A stretch of DNA of 37,530 bases from Rhodocollybia butyracea (GCA_015501585.1 JADNRY010000572.1:1-37530); one strand, 5' to 3'. Counted from the stretch's first letter, positions 9,811 to 21,689 are shown. Translations and numbers: made by a program. Notes: generated by a model from the letters alone, not told the origin.

Positions 9811-11170
9811 GGGAAGGAAGGAAGGAAGGAAGGAAGTTTATTACACGGCATGGTCCAAGTACTGAACACCGGATCCGGCAGCACAAGCTGACGCGGGGCC
9901 CAGACACCGAACAAACGACGAGCTCGCAGTCTGCCCAGTGGGAGCTGCTGTAGATCGTTGCCCTAAGTGCCGGGGCGGTTTTACTATACTACAGGATATG
10001 TGATACATATACTAATACTATACTACTTAGAAGACTGTGTGTATTGCCAGAGAGACAGGTGATCAATGTCTTTGGTATTGTACTGGCACATATAGAGGAG
10101 ACCCTTCATATACATTGGTAACTTCGTAAACCCATTTTGCAAGGACGGAGAAAAATGGGCGGCATGAAGCTAGATATGCAATATAGGATGCACCAATCAT
10201 GTCATTGGTGTAAGCCATGACATTTGGGTTTAGTATATAGAGCTGCTCTAAGTAAGAGTTTCGGCGAACCGCTAATGGCACATGTGGACAAGATAATAGA
10301 GCATGCTCCGGCGTCTCAACACCTGATTTGCAGAAACGACATAGACGTTCATCATAGGGCACTTGGAGCCGATGGTTATCAGTCCATGTGAGTCGAACTA
10401 CAGCGAGGGGGTGGTCTCCTGTGATAAATTTGGTTAAAGCCTTTCTGTGCTGGGAGTTCTGAATATCATTGAGATAGGTACGCATGCATATATCACGGTA
10501 TACCAATCGTCCATTTTCCAGTGGTTCTTTGCGCAATAAGAGAATGTATGATCTCTTTGAGACACGGACTAACTCGCTGTCAATCCAGAGACTGGTTGCA
10601 GATTTGATGGATTCATCAAACTTGCCTAGGATGCTGCTCGACGTAGAGCTGATGATCACGTTGTTATCAGGTAACTTGGCGGATGGAGCAAGTTTTTCAA
10701 TTACTTGTTTGAGATCACCAAACCATGAGCTGTGTCCTGAAGAATTCAGTGCAATGCTTTCATTTAGTGCAGCGCGGACAAGAGCGTCGTTTGGGCGATC
10801 GATGAAGTAGGCTAGTGACCTGATCTGGAGTTGTAGTCTTCGTAAGTGTAATGGAATGATTCCTGTTTCTGTATAGATGGGGACTTTGATTGAGGTCTTG
10901 GATAGACCAAGTAGGCGACGAAAGAATGACAGCTGTATTGTATTGAGTTGCTCAATAAGAGTAGGTGAAGTATCAATAGCAACCTCACACCCTTGTATGA
11001 GGTGAGGGTCAATACATCCCATGTAAAGAATCTTTCCTTCATGGACAGGTAGACAACCAAACTTTGTGTGGGTTTCGCTCTCGCAAAGAAGTGTGTCAGA
11101 GGGCTTAACCGCTAACCCGCCGGTCAGCGAGTTAATGCTTATAACAGAATACTGACAGAAAATGAACATC
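9811..11170 (-). mobile_element. 5'-truncated non-LTR retrotransposon (LINE) with TTCC tail
   Basis: On the minus strand a reverse-transcriptase C-terminal reading frame is followed by a roughly 200-bp 3' UTR, an AATAAA at about 9838-9843, and directly after it a (TTCC)n tract at 9811-9836 (plus strand GGAAGGAA). A simple-repeat tail after the 3' UTR and 5' truncation are both typical of LINE-type insertion. The 5' edge lies between 11170 and the start of the UTP7 duplication at 11214. I could not find a clear target-site duplication. Confidence 0.75.
10063..11169 (-). pseudogene. C-terminal part of LINE reverse transcriptase
   Basis: A 368-codon open frame covering the region after the catalytic core of non-LTR reverse transcriptases that are common in agaricomycetes. 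Recognisable parts: HEGKILYMGCIDPHLIQGCE, RRLLGLSKTSIKVPIYTETG, the block with RKALTKFITGDHPLAV, and a zinc-knuckle-like motif C-x2-C-x8-H-x4-C (CRFCKSG...EHALLSC). The catalytic domain and any endonuclease are absent, so the fragment is dead on arrival rather than decayed: the remaining frame has no stops, which suggests a rather recent insertion. The ATG at 11169 is not a true start. Confidence 0.8.
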
Positions 11171-11334
11171 TGTATAGTACAGAAGACTTATTATTCTCAC
11201 TGAACATCAAAGATGACCAATTGCATTGGTTGAAGACTTGGTTCCATCGTCCCAGGTGAATAAAAGAATCTGATCGCCCTTTGGTTGAACATTGCTCATC
11301 GAATTATCGAAAAGGACTACCGTCTAAACTAAGG

Positions 11335-13115
11335 TTAAGTTTCTGATGTCCGGTTGAACCGATCCAACGCCGAACTCTTCTCCTGCGGTTCATCTCCATA
11401 TTTGACTCTTCGAATCTCCGCTTTGCATTCAGCTTTTTGTTTTTCAAGTTTGGCGCGAATAGCGACCTGTTGGAAGGTGTGAGAAAAGGGAGTAATGGGA
11501 ATGGAAGGGAAGAGAAACAGAGGGCAAAAGACGTGTATGCAAAATTACTTACCGCTGTAGAATCAATAACATTTTTCCTCGGTACTTCTTCACACTCTTG
11601 CCCTTTCCTTGCATCTTCCTCTTCTCTCCCTTCTCCCTGCCGATCTTACCTTTAACTATCCGCTTCGGCCATATCGCACCTGTAGCCATTCCGCGAAAGA
11701 CGGCTGTAAGGGATTTCATTCGCGCGCGACGAACCAGAACCACCTAGGATTTATTTTCAGTCTGATTGTATGGTAAGGATTACAGGCCTGATAGTCACCT
11801 GTGGTTGGGATTTTTGTGGTTAGCTTTGAAGGCGGAGCCAAGCCTCCAACGAATTCCGGGTCAGATCTGGTTGAACCTAGGCGTAGGCAAAAAATCGGTA
11901 AGCCAGCGACGACCAGCGATGGGCACCGCAAACCTTGTCGAGCAAAGCTCGAACTTCCCTCTCCCTACGTCCCATCACACCTTCGTATGGGTCTAAACCT
12001 TCAGTATCCATACCGCCTTCACTGGCTCCTGGAACTAGATCCCTGAGCATGTCCGATAGAGAGAACATCTTGCAATGGCGCGAAACGAAGGGAAGTGATT
12101 GGTCGATGAGATGCAGGCGGTAGAGGATGGGGCATGCAGAGAGGTGGTTGCGATGGCGTGTTATGAATAATTTTATCAAGGGTGAGGTATACATGTTGAC
12201 GCTGCCGCCACTTGCAACGGCAAGAACACCTTTCTATTCCATTCCACTTCTGTGCGCGCGTACATCTCCTTTTCTGCCACTTCTCAGGCTCCATTCACGC
12301 ACGACGCCTTTCCAGTTCCGACAATCGCATACCTTAACGTTGCCATCTTTTCCAACGGTGACCATGTACCTGACTCGGGTCAACAGAAACACTCGCTATA
12401 GGCCCAAGGTGTGCGAGGACTTTAACAGCGTATGGAAGATTCGGAGTCCATACTGTGATACAGCCATTCTGGTGTCCCCGATAAAGAATTGGGTTCTGTA
12501 TGCACCGAGAGCGGTAGCCAGTGATACGGCAGTTGGAGTGATGTGATCTTTGAGCTTGTGGAATGTGGATTTCTACGCTGTCTCGATCGTAGATAAAAAT
12601 GTATTTTTGCTGTGTGACGGCATAGAAAGAATGAATGGTTCTGAAGAGAAACGATGTCTTTGCACGTTTCGCCTAGCTGCAGCTCGTTATGAATAGCGCC
12701 TGTAAGGGTATCGAAAGCGGCAACATGACCTGTTTTCCCTGCAACTGCCATATGCCGTCCGTTCCATCGAGCTTCATTTCAAGCCGTCCTCGTGCAGTCT
12801 CCGCTCCTGCCTCTCTAACAATTTTGCTCTGCGTGAGGCGCCAGTTTGTAATAAATCCTGAATCTTCCGAAGGAAGCAAGTGCACTGCATCCGAGAGTAG
12901 GGAATTGCAATTGGGCGATATGTGTTGCTACGAGCGAACGATAAAGATTTCGTTGGCACCCTGGGTTATAGTCGTGTTTTTTTACTCTCGAGGCAGAGGT
13001 TCTGTCGCTTTTGACTTGTTTTCGTGGAGGGCCCAGCTTTGGGTTGAGATATCGCGGTCCTTTTTCGTTTTCCGACTAGTGGCTGGATCGCATCGGCTTT
13101 AGCTATGAGAGTGGA
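11335..13115 (-). pseudogene. UTP7: decayed UTP7 (U3 snoRNP WD40 protein), copy 2
   Basis: Same family and orientation as the copy at 3571. N-terminal nucleolar-type part (LIAKADAIQPLVGKRKR, then Lys/Arg-rich), WD40 pieces (MAVAGKTGHVAAFDTLTG, HNELQLGETCKDI, PYHW), then PITSLRFAPLQDVLSIGHA, EGLDPYEGVMGRREREVRALLDK, and the BING4 tail GKGKSVKKYRGK. The final exon (11475-11335) is intact, ending RFNRTSET. Internal exons carry frameshifts and deletions; the sequence before the WD40 block breaks at SKKTRL-stop, and the expected start ATG reads CAT/TCC. Not functional as it stands. It retains different intact parts from copy 1, so both decayed independently from a working ancestor. Confidence 0.85.
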
Positions 13116-13119
13116 ATGT

Positions 13120-14330
13120 TCAATGAAAAAAGCGCGTGAAGACAGGAAATCGGAGTCTCGGACCGTCAGGAAACGCGTTAGTCTGGTGAAACTCGATATC
13201 TCTGCTTTACAGTAAACCCACCCACATCTGACACTGCGAAAACAGTTTCCATCAAGACACAAGTACGAGCAGAATGGGCAAAGCCGAAGCACGTGCAACC
13301 GATGAAGGTATGTTACAGATCTAAGATATATAAGATATCGTCGGTGGAAGTCGTGAAGAAGGCCGTCATATCGGTTAGCCAAAGCAGGCAGCGGCGGTGG
13401 CAGCAAAAATCAGCGCTTTGGTTTCTATCTCAAGACGGCTACCTCACCCATGCTAGCTTTGGCGGAGCGATCAGTCGTTGTCTGGGGACAGGAATCATCT
13501 ATATCTGGCTGTTCCCACTGCAACAGCTGCAACATTTGAACATGAAATGCGCCATCCGCACATTCAGAATCTTAAGATCTTATCTCCGGTATGAATCTAA
13601 CCGCGACGCCTTCAATGAAGCTTTGAAGGGTTACCGGTTATCGGTGGGATACCTACTCATCAGGTGAGATTCTACTCTTCTATATCGAATAATTTTCTCA
13701 TTGGTATTTCCACCGACAGCGTCGACACTAACTCGGAGTTAGTATAAGGTTGGGACTGGCTATCATCGTTAAAGGAAAAGAATATGATGTTGGACCAAGG
13801 AATCTCTTTGGCATGGCCCGTGGTATATCAAGTATGATCACCGTAATAGGTTCACAAGGCTCACTGCGCTCATGGGTTCCCTGTATACCAATGACTAAGT
13901 GTAACTGCCACATTAATAGTGGAACTGGTGCCAATGCTGTCACAGGGGGGTAATGCACCAGGCACCTGTTTCGAGAAACACTCACTCCAGTAAGTGCTCC
14001 CACTTCCCTCTCCCAGCCCTCAAAGCTCGAGGCCTCATGCATCATGGTTCCCTTGATTCGTTTATTAAAAACTTTATTGAGGACGACGCATAGCGTGCCA
14101 GAAAACTTCCCCCAAGAACATTATCCTTCCTATTCGAATCCTCCTTTGACCCCTTCCTACCCTTCGACTGCCTCGACGAGATCATACGAAACTGACCTTG
14201 CGCTTGCGCAGTTGGCGATGGGGAACGTTGTGGAGCTAGATATCTACGGATGTGGTTATGACATATGGGGTGAAGGTAGGGCAATGTGTGGATGGTTAGA
14301 TGAGGTTGTTGTTCCTGGAACGTAGAGAAA
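13120..14330 (+). pseudogene. relic of unidentified gene Y, copy 2 (best-kept C-terminus)
   Basis: Divergent from UTP7 copy 2. Pieces match the other Y copies: GGGCAAAGCCGAAGC near 13275 (compare 20147), GATATCGTCGGTGG (13334; compare 20226), GCAGCGGCGGTGGCAG (13389), and a final open run at 14044-14325 ending in ...SYETDLALAQLAMGNVVELD...VVVPGT with TAG at 14323. The corresponding ends at 21600 and 27950 are truncated. Frames are interrupted by stops, so the copy is broken or very intron-rich. I cannot assign a family. Confidence 0.45.
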
Positions 14331-14589
14331 TGTAGGGCTTCTTTGTTTGATCTCTCTTCAATGTGTTGCTATCATATGATTGCTTTACTTATATATATGT
14401 CATAGTACGTGCCACTGCCATCTTTTCAGTTTTGGACATGTAGTCAGTGACCTGGCTGTTGACTTTCTTGTCTTTCTTGAATGGTTTCATTCCTCGCGTT
14501 GGGGAAGTACAAAATCGAACATACCCTGGCGGCGGCGGCCCGCTTGCATGTTTTTGCGCACATCCTGCCCGGATACGAGATCGAAGAAG

Positions 14590-14979
14590 GAAGAACTTAT
14601 GTCCGCGGATTTCTTAACTAAGGTACCAATGTACTGACAATGACAGCTTACGATTGGCCGAGGTGCGGCTTGGTGATTTGTGGTATACATGGAAAGACCC
14701 AGCATCAGAATTTCCTCCAACCATTTAATCAGCAGAACTGGTCTTTGTTGCAAACCTTTCTCGTGGTTTCCATCTTCAAATTCCCCTCCAAGTCCCTCGT
14801 ACCAAATCGGCGGTACGGGGCTGACATCTGCTATACCGTAATCAGACTTCCTTTGTGTTTATATCAAAACGTTGAGGTAAAATTCAGTCCCTTGACAGTA
14901 CGGAACCACGGCGTTCTCCTTTTCAGTACTATTCCTCTATATAAGGTCCCAAAATGGACGTCAACTCCCACCTCTGACC
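14590..14979 (+). promoter_or_regulatory. promoter region of P450 copy 2 (TATA at 14938)
   Basis: TATATAAG at 14938-14945, 42 bases before the ATG at 14980. The upstream block (CTAAGGTACCAATG..., CTCGTGG.TTCCATCTTCAAA, ACGGCGTTCTCCTTTTC) is repeated ahead of copies 1, 3 and 4, so the whole promoter was duplicated with the gene. Confidence 0.65.
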
Positions 14980-17171
14980 ATGGAACCTGCCTCATCTTTT
15001 TTCAATTTGGCGTTGTCTGGGGTTGCAGTTTCTGCAGTAGCTCTACTGTATCTCTTTCCACGCCGCCGCCAGTCCTTTGTCGACTCCTACCCTCCAGGTC
15101 CCGAATCCCCTAATATTCCAACTCTTGATGCGTGGATCCAATTTCAAGAGTGGGGGGAAGAGTATGGTTCGTTCCTTATCCTTCCTTGCATATGAAATGC
15201 TGATTTTCTTATTCCTACAGGAGATCTTGTCTACATCCGCGAAAATAACATGCTCATCCTCAACAATGCTCATGTTGCCAATGATCTACTAGACAAGCGT
15301 GCTCGTATCTACTCGGATCGAGCGATGACAAACATGATGAAGCTGTGAGTTTGGACCTCGAACATTCCGAGTCGCTGCTAAATCTTTCGTTCGAAAGGTG
15401 TGGATTCGATGATGTACTTTCCATACAGGTGAACATCTCAATTTGCCTAACAAGCTCACCCCCAAATTGGAACTGACACCTTTTTGCCAACTCCTATGCA
15501 GCGATATTCAGATAAATGGCGGGGAAATAGGAGGCTTTTCCAGCAAAATTTTCGTAAATCTGTCAACAGTCGCTTTTATCCAACCCAATACAAAGAAATT
15601 CACCAGTTTTTGCAAAACCTGACTGATGTCCCAGAAAAATTTATGGAGCACACGATGTTGTATGTCTTACTGGTTTAGGAGAGGGTAACTGAATACTGAT
15701 TTCCTCTAACAAGACTCTCCCAAAGCCTCATTTATGCTTCGTTATATGGACTTGACATCCGTTTGGATGAATCTGTTGCCCAGAGGGCTGAACGAACTGT
15801 GCTTTTACTTGGACGAGCGCTTTTAGAGCCATTCCCCGCCTTTGAACGATTTCCGTGGCTGCGCTTCATGCCTTCCTGGTTCCCTGGATGTGGTTTTCAA
15901 AAGTTAGCAAATGAATGTATAGCAGGTGTAAAGGAAGCAGACACCATTCCATTTGACAAAGCGGTAAATAACTTGGTAAGTATATTACTGACCAGCTTTG
16001 CCTTTTTAATTCCTTACAATCTAGAAAATGGGTACTGGTACCTCCCTTATCGCTGATCTAGCGCTTGAAAGTGAGGGAAATCCTATGGCCATTGAGAGGA
16101 TCAAGGCAATGGGCAGTGTCAGTTTTCTGGGTGAGACTTTTTTTTTCTGCCATACTAGATCAAAAAAGAGAAATTAACATCTACCTTTAGCTGCGGCTGA
16201 TACGGTACAAAGTATTTTCTTGAACTGACTTCACTCCATGAAACTTATTCTCTGAAATTTAATAGACAATGTCTTCCATTTCATCCTTTTTGCTCACCAT
16301 CACTCAACATCCTGATGTTCAACTCAAAGCACAAGCAGAAATTGACCGCGTTATTGGAAGAGATCGACTACCTATTTTTGAAGACCGACAGTCCCTTCCA
16401 TATGTTGAATCAATCTATCGAGAAATAATGCGAATGCACCCGCCTATCCCGCTGGTACGAGATACTTAATTCAGGAGATTGAATATTTCTTGAGATTTTC
16501 CAGATATTCCCCACCTTTCAACTGAAGATGACTTTTATCGAGGTTACCACCTCCCTAAAGGTTTTTGAAACCTTTCGTGTTAGGGCACATTTTAATGTCT
16601 TCATTTCAGGCTGTCATGTCATCGCTAATATCTGGTGAGATTACTATGATTTCTCCAATTCAACCAAGTTTGTGCCATGCTAAATGACGTTCCTAGGGGT
16701 ATCAATCGAGATCCCAACGTGTTCCCAGAACCCAATAAATTCATGCCTGAACGTTTTCTGAACTCTCCAACTGGGCCATATACGAACATCAACAGTATTT
16801 ATGCATTCGGATTTGGCCGAAGGTGTGTAATTTCGTTCAACAATATCTTCCCCTGTCCTTTTTGTCTATATAGAGTCTGCGCGGGCCGCCACATGGCTGA
16901 CAACACTGTCTGGCTTACGATTGTATCTGTCCTGGCCACACTGAATCTACGCAAGGCCAAAGATGATGCAGGTAATGAAATTGACATCCCAGGAGAGTTT
17001 ACTCAAACTTTCCTACGGTATGTGCTGTGTTATGTTTATATGTTGATGATACTAATCAACCCACTGGGTGACTGGGCGTATCCCAGCCATCCCTTGCCAT
17101 ATCGATCTTCTATTATGCCTCGCGACCTCCAAGCAAGAGATCTGATTCTGGCTACTGCTGTGGTAGATTGA
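14980..17171 (+). pseudogene. cytochrome P450, copy 2: near-intact, one-base frameshift
   Basis: Same 13-exon plan as the intact copy at 22228. Exons 1-8: 14980-15166, 15221-15344, 15398-15428, 15502-15659, 15714-15975, 16025-16130, 16191-16204, 16266-16454, all with GT..AG borders. Seen: N-terminal anchor, PPGP hinge, WRGNR, I-helix AAADTT, EIMR. Exon 8 is 189 nt here but 190 nt in copy 3: one C is missing from a C run (CCTATCCCGCTG) at about 16448-16451. That puts the following exons, including the heme loop FGFGRR/VCAGRH (exon 11 start 16696), out of frame with a stop soon after. All later exons are otherwise intact, ending at TGA 17169-17171. Either a very young pseudogene or an assembly error in a homopolymer. 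Confidence 0.85.
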
Positions 17172-17915
17172 GAGTCAAAGTACAGCTTCCCCCTTCTCTG
17201 CACCTCTATATCCAGTCTGCATTATGTTTATGGTTAGTGTTCCTTAACAAATTGCAATTGTTTTGCATACAGTGTTGGCCCAGGCCGCAGATCATTCAAC
17301 TTGTGCGCCTTTGACTACTACCTGAAGGTCCTGAGCAGATTAGAAACTTTTTTTATCCTCTCCAAGCTCTAAAGATCTAACCTCTGAGATGGTCTTTTTG
17401 TTCATAAATGTGTTCAAAAAATTGTAAGGGACTCAGGACGATGATTTTCCCAACCAAGTCCTTATATTTTTCGTTCTTTTACTACTGCTATAGTTTATGG
17501 CTGCTTCTCGATCTTCTCTCCGTCAACGTTGGCTCATTCTCAAGGAATGCACGTATTCGAATATAGGACTCAACAGCTGGTACACATCGAGCACTATCTC
17601 GCGTCGCATACAATTTTGAGTACTTACCTGGGCTTTGAGGTTGATCTCACATAGACACTACGTAAACTTGACCGGTGTGCAACAACCTCTGTGCGCGGAT
17701 GACAAGCTTTGTTAATATGCAGCAAAGAATAGATAGCAGAACAACAACGACAGATTGGACTGAGATAGATATTGGTAGGGCCTACACCGTTCATCAAAAC
17801 GAACGACATTTCGGCAGACCATATGAACACATCTGTGAATTAAAGCCAGGTTAACATTTTTCCTTTCAAAAGAGTAAGAAAAAAACTGACCTCTTGTAAG
17901 ATTCAAGTACAGCAC
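17172..17915. repeat. duplicated P450 3' flank, copy 2 (pairs with 24436-25197)
   Basis: No gene. This sequence is shared along its length with 24436-25197, with indels. It separates the P450 from the convergent gene A and must contain the 3' UTRs of both. Confidence 0.6.
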
Positions 17916-19241
17916 TCAGCGCTGGCTCCCATACGGATCGTAGTTTCGGTCGTCATTACGCTCCTCATACCCACCGGAATAGTTGTTTCGATTTCCACCG
18001 CCATGAGATGTGAGATCCCGGTTCGCGCCATCATATCCATCATAAACGCTGGTATCAGAACCGTACGTAGGAGCACTAGAAAAACTGTGTCCGCCATTCC
18101 CTCCATGAGTATTTAGACCTGTAGGAGTTTGATATCCAGGACTAGGACCAGGAAGAGGAGGAGGAACTCCGTTACCTGGGGCAAAATGAAAGTGGTAATG
18201 AGTGGTGTTATTGAAATTTTCCTTGATCGAGTTATCGACGTTTGAGTGAGTAGAGGAGGAGCCTTCGACGTGACTGCTCCTGAAGGATACATCACGTTGG
18301 TAAGAGGGTGCGAGGGGGAATATGGTGGATGCACTAGGAACGGGATTCTCTGTGCCCTGGAGAGAAAGCGGAGAACCTCCTGTGGGAACGTTTCTGTCAT
18401 TTAAGGCCTCACTACCAGTGGAAGACCCATGTTGCACGCGGCCAGACATAGATGAGGTGGCCGAATAACCCGAATTGTCACGGGTGGGCCGAGGAGAGAC
18501 GGAAATAGAGGGATGTCCCAAGGTAGCTCTTCCTTCGAGTGCATCGAGTCATTGAGACAGATCCTGCACTGTTCCCTCGACCGATTCCGTGCGCTTGATC
18601 TAAGAAAGATGAGGACGTGTTTTATGCAGACTAAACAATTGACGCACCGATGCTCCAAAGACCTATAACACAACATTTTTTGAGCTCAACACAGAAAGTA
18701 TCGATAAATGGAAAGCACCTGAAATGTAATCAGCATATTGTATAGCTGGCCTTTTAGCTGGACCATATCCGGCTTGGAGGAGCCACGTCTTCGCAGGCCC
18801 GGGATACGAAACGACCGGCGCATTGACGGCACTTGACTAGACCGAACACCTTTGAGGATCCTAAGATACCGGAATTAGACTTAAACATCGATAGATGAAA
18901 AACAAGCTTACTGTTCGAGCATTCGTTCAATTTCGTTTAACGTATTGTCTGGTAAAGACATCTCCAGTGCAGTGTAAACTAAAGTGCAAACGCCAGATGC
19001 AACTTCTGCGTTCTTGCTATCTCCCTGATATCAATAGAAGTAAGCATAATGTAGTCTAACATTCAAGTAAACATACCTGAGCAGCCTCGTGGATTGCCAC
19101 AGCTTTGCTTGAAAGTTGTCCTAGAATTGACTTTGAGGTGCTCTTGGCTTTGAGAACATTCAAGATGTTGTTGGGGACATCCAGGGAAGCTTGTACCAGT
19201 GATGGTTCTTTGGCTTGGGCTTGGGTTGAACCCATCGACAT
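17916..19241 (-). pseudogene. unidentified gene A, copy A (nonsense mutation)
   Basis: I do not recognise the family. ATG at 19241; GT..AG introns can be placed after ...AIHEAAQ (about 19078), after ...EIERMLE, after ...GQLYNMLITFQ and near 18615. The N-terminal half is helical and charged (begins MSMGSTQAQAKEPSLVQASL; middle QVPSMRRSFRIPGLRRRG). The C-terminal 200 residues (18521-17916) are rich in Ser, Pro, Gly, Asn and Tyr with a His-rich patch (THYHFHFAPGNG), probably disordered. In the exon before it a TGA at 18549-18551 stands where copy B has CGA (Arg), a C-to-T change that truncates the protein. The gene converges on P450 copy 2. The helical N-terminus could be an adaptor-type domain, but that is a guess. 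Confidence 0.6.
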
Positions 19242-19282
19242 GAAAATTCAGGGAAAACATTGCTGGATATTACAAACACACG

Positions 19283-19630
19283 TCACAAAGATGTTAGAGA
19301 TCCACGGGGAATTTTGTTTTCTAGGCTTGACACCGCCACATTCCCGATTTAGTAACAGAAGTACTTACGAGATGTTGGTACCTTGGTCTTCCCGCTTTCT
19401 TTCCACCGACCGCAACAAGCTACTGGCCCATCTTGAAACGTCAGCTTCTCCTTTTCATCGTATTCGTCTCGCCACATCTCTACCCTTGCTGTTTTCCTGG
19501 CTGCAATTTGAATGAATACACTGAGGTCTTCACAGGACGGGAAAGGATCGAAGGAATATGGTGCGTGGTCAACTGGTCATATATCATCTCACTGGCCTTC
19601 TTGAAGATGCTCGAAAGCAAGTGTACTCAT
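19283..19630 (-). CDS. possible small hypothetical gene, three exons
   Basis: Not present in the other duplicated unit. From an ATG at 19630 the frame can be kept open by an intron starting GTGAGA after ...AFEHLQEG and ending CTCAG, and a second with donor GTAAGT at 19368 and acceptor CCTAG. The result is about 75 residues, charged in the middle (RVEMWRDEYDEKEKLTFQDG, then CCGRWKESGK), stopping at 19283. It could equally be the 5' part of a lost longer gene. No family recognised. Confidence 0.3.
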
Positions 19631-20009
19631 GATCAATCTGGATGCTGGCGCTGGCGCTGAACGTGTGCATTTGGATGTTGCGCTTATCATACCAGAAAAA
19701 CTCACATATAATACACATTTTATTCCTTTCATTCCTCAAAGTACCTCAATGAATGAATGATAGTCCTATGCTGCTTATCTTTGTGTTCGTACATCCAGCG
19801 CCACGCGTCATTAATTCATTACTCAGTGCCTGCCCCGCCACCGCCGTCTACCTGTATCTCTTCTTCAGCAATAGCCATCACGCTCAAGCTAACTTCCCTA
19901 TATCATGCCCAAGGACGAACCATAATCTCAAAAAACCTAGGATCATAATCCTAATCCTATTTGGGGTGGAAGATGGAGTGGCTCTGCTTGACGGAAGAGG
20001 AGTCTTCTG

Positions 20010-21640
20010 GCCGCAATAGAAGCCTTGCTTGGCGGTCCAGAGTTCCAAACGCAATTGCGAGTCCTGTGGCCGCGCAGTTGTGGCCACAAAAGGTCTGGGC
20101 TCGAGTACAGGTCACCAGTGCTTTTCTAGCGGTTTGGTGGACAATGGGTGGGCGAAGCCGAAGCGTGTGCATGAGACCGGTCATGATCGATGATCGCTAG
20201 GACAAAGGTGTTAGAGCTAGTTAGATATCGTTGGTGGGAACTGTGAAAGAGGCCATCGTATCCTTGGATGGTTGGGCGTCAGCGGCGGTGGCAGAAAAGT
20301 CGGCCCAGCCATCTCGTCGAGCGCTTTGATTTCAATCTCAAGACAATTGTTACTTTGTTCACTTCGGATTATCTCGCGTCGTATCTATCGCTCTGCACTT
20401 CCAAAGGTGTCTGACTGGTCCGACTGCCGTGCTGCAGTTTTTCCGATGGATATGCTGATTACGCCAGCTTTGCATTGCATACCTTTTAGGATGTTTGTAT
20501 TCACATCCAGTACAGGATCTCGCCAGTCAACGGCACCGCCGATACGTTGCTATTATCGCAACGCCGATGTCTCTCGGGCACCTCTGGACATGTATACCAA
20601 GTCCTGGTCTGCGCTTGATCGTCTCGTAGCCATTGTACTATTCAGTGGTTTAATCGGTCTGGACGATACACTCTCTTTATCTTCAAGCAGATTCCAACCC
20701 AAACTCACGACAAGGGTATTTTCGGGTCGGAAATGGTGTCAAGGTCGATATACCGGCAGAAGCAAGAGACATCCATTGAATTCGAAATGAAAAATCTCGG
20801 GTTGCGCGAAGGTATCTTAATTCAACGAAAATGTATCAAAAAAAATCGAATCCACTTGCATCCCTCAGTCTCTCCTTCAATCCCTTCGACCCAAATCCTC
20901 TTCCCATTGTATCATTTGTAACCGGTCACCGGTGCCGCAGCTAACTTTTAGTCTGTAAGCCAATTTGGTTGGAGACGCGTTCAATACTCATGCCAAAGTT
21001 GATAGTGCCCGAGTGACTGGCAACGTCGGCCGAATCGCGTGCGTCAAAGGCTACGTCAGCAGTGCTGGTTTTAGTGGATCGATAATCAGTTGTTGGATCT
21101 GGGGACAGGAATCATCTGGCAGCAAGTGCCTCTGGCCGAGGATCAACTCAATTGGGGTCACGGTAGTGTTTGCGCGATCCCAGAGCCGTACCCACCGCAG
21201 CACCCGAAGATGAAATGCGCCGTCTGCACGTTCAGAGATGGGTGATTGTCGGGCGGCGCTTGAGCACCCATGAACAAATGTTAAGTCGCTTATTATGCGA
21301 CGCCTTTGCCTCTGTAGACGATAGTTATCCACCAGGAACAGCGTGCACACAGACTCCTAGTACAATTCGAGTACTTTAACAGCCCCCACTCCCTCTCCAA
21401 TGCTCGAAGGTCGAGTCCTCATAAATCCCTTTCTTTGCTTATCAAAGACTTTGTGGAGGACGTACAACGTGCCAGAAAACTTCCCCGGTGAAAGACGTAA
21501 GGATGCCATTCTTGCTATTCGAATCATCCTCCGACTCCTTCCTACCCTTCCTACCCTTTGATTCCCCGACTCCATCTTACGAAATTGACCTTGCGCTTGC
21601 GCAGTTGGGGATGGGGAAGGTTCTAAATGGTCCAAAAGCT
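20010..21640 (+). pseudogene. relic of unidentified gene Y, copy 3
   Basis: Recurrent pieces in order: ATAGAAGCCTTGCTTGG (20019), TGGGCGAAGCCGAAGC (20146), GATATCGTTGGTGG (20226), AGCGGCGGTGGCAGAAAAG (20281), TCGCGACACC-like and TCCTGGTCTGCG pieces (20570-20620, shared with 27050-27115), the 'VGDAFN' piece (20965) and the C-terminal TTGACCTTGCGCTTGCGCAGTTG (21584). Frames shift repeatedly (for example KAIVSL...DGWASAAVAEKS against the neighbouring frame), so it is decayed. It is the only Y copy with both halves long, and the one to use for a translated search. Confidence 0.45.
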
Positions 21641-21689
21641 GAATGCCAGATACAGAGATAAAAAAAACCCGGGAAGTCGGACAGAGGCA

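Noticed and set aside
9811..9836. GGAA repeat as an independent microsatellite or a CRISPR-like array
   Set aside because: It directly follows the polyadenylation signal of the LINE on the minus strand, so it is best read as the element's tail; there are no spacers.
10484..10810. 108-codon plus-strand open frame
   Set aside because: Antisense shadow of the reverse-transcriptase frame on the minus strand.
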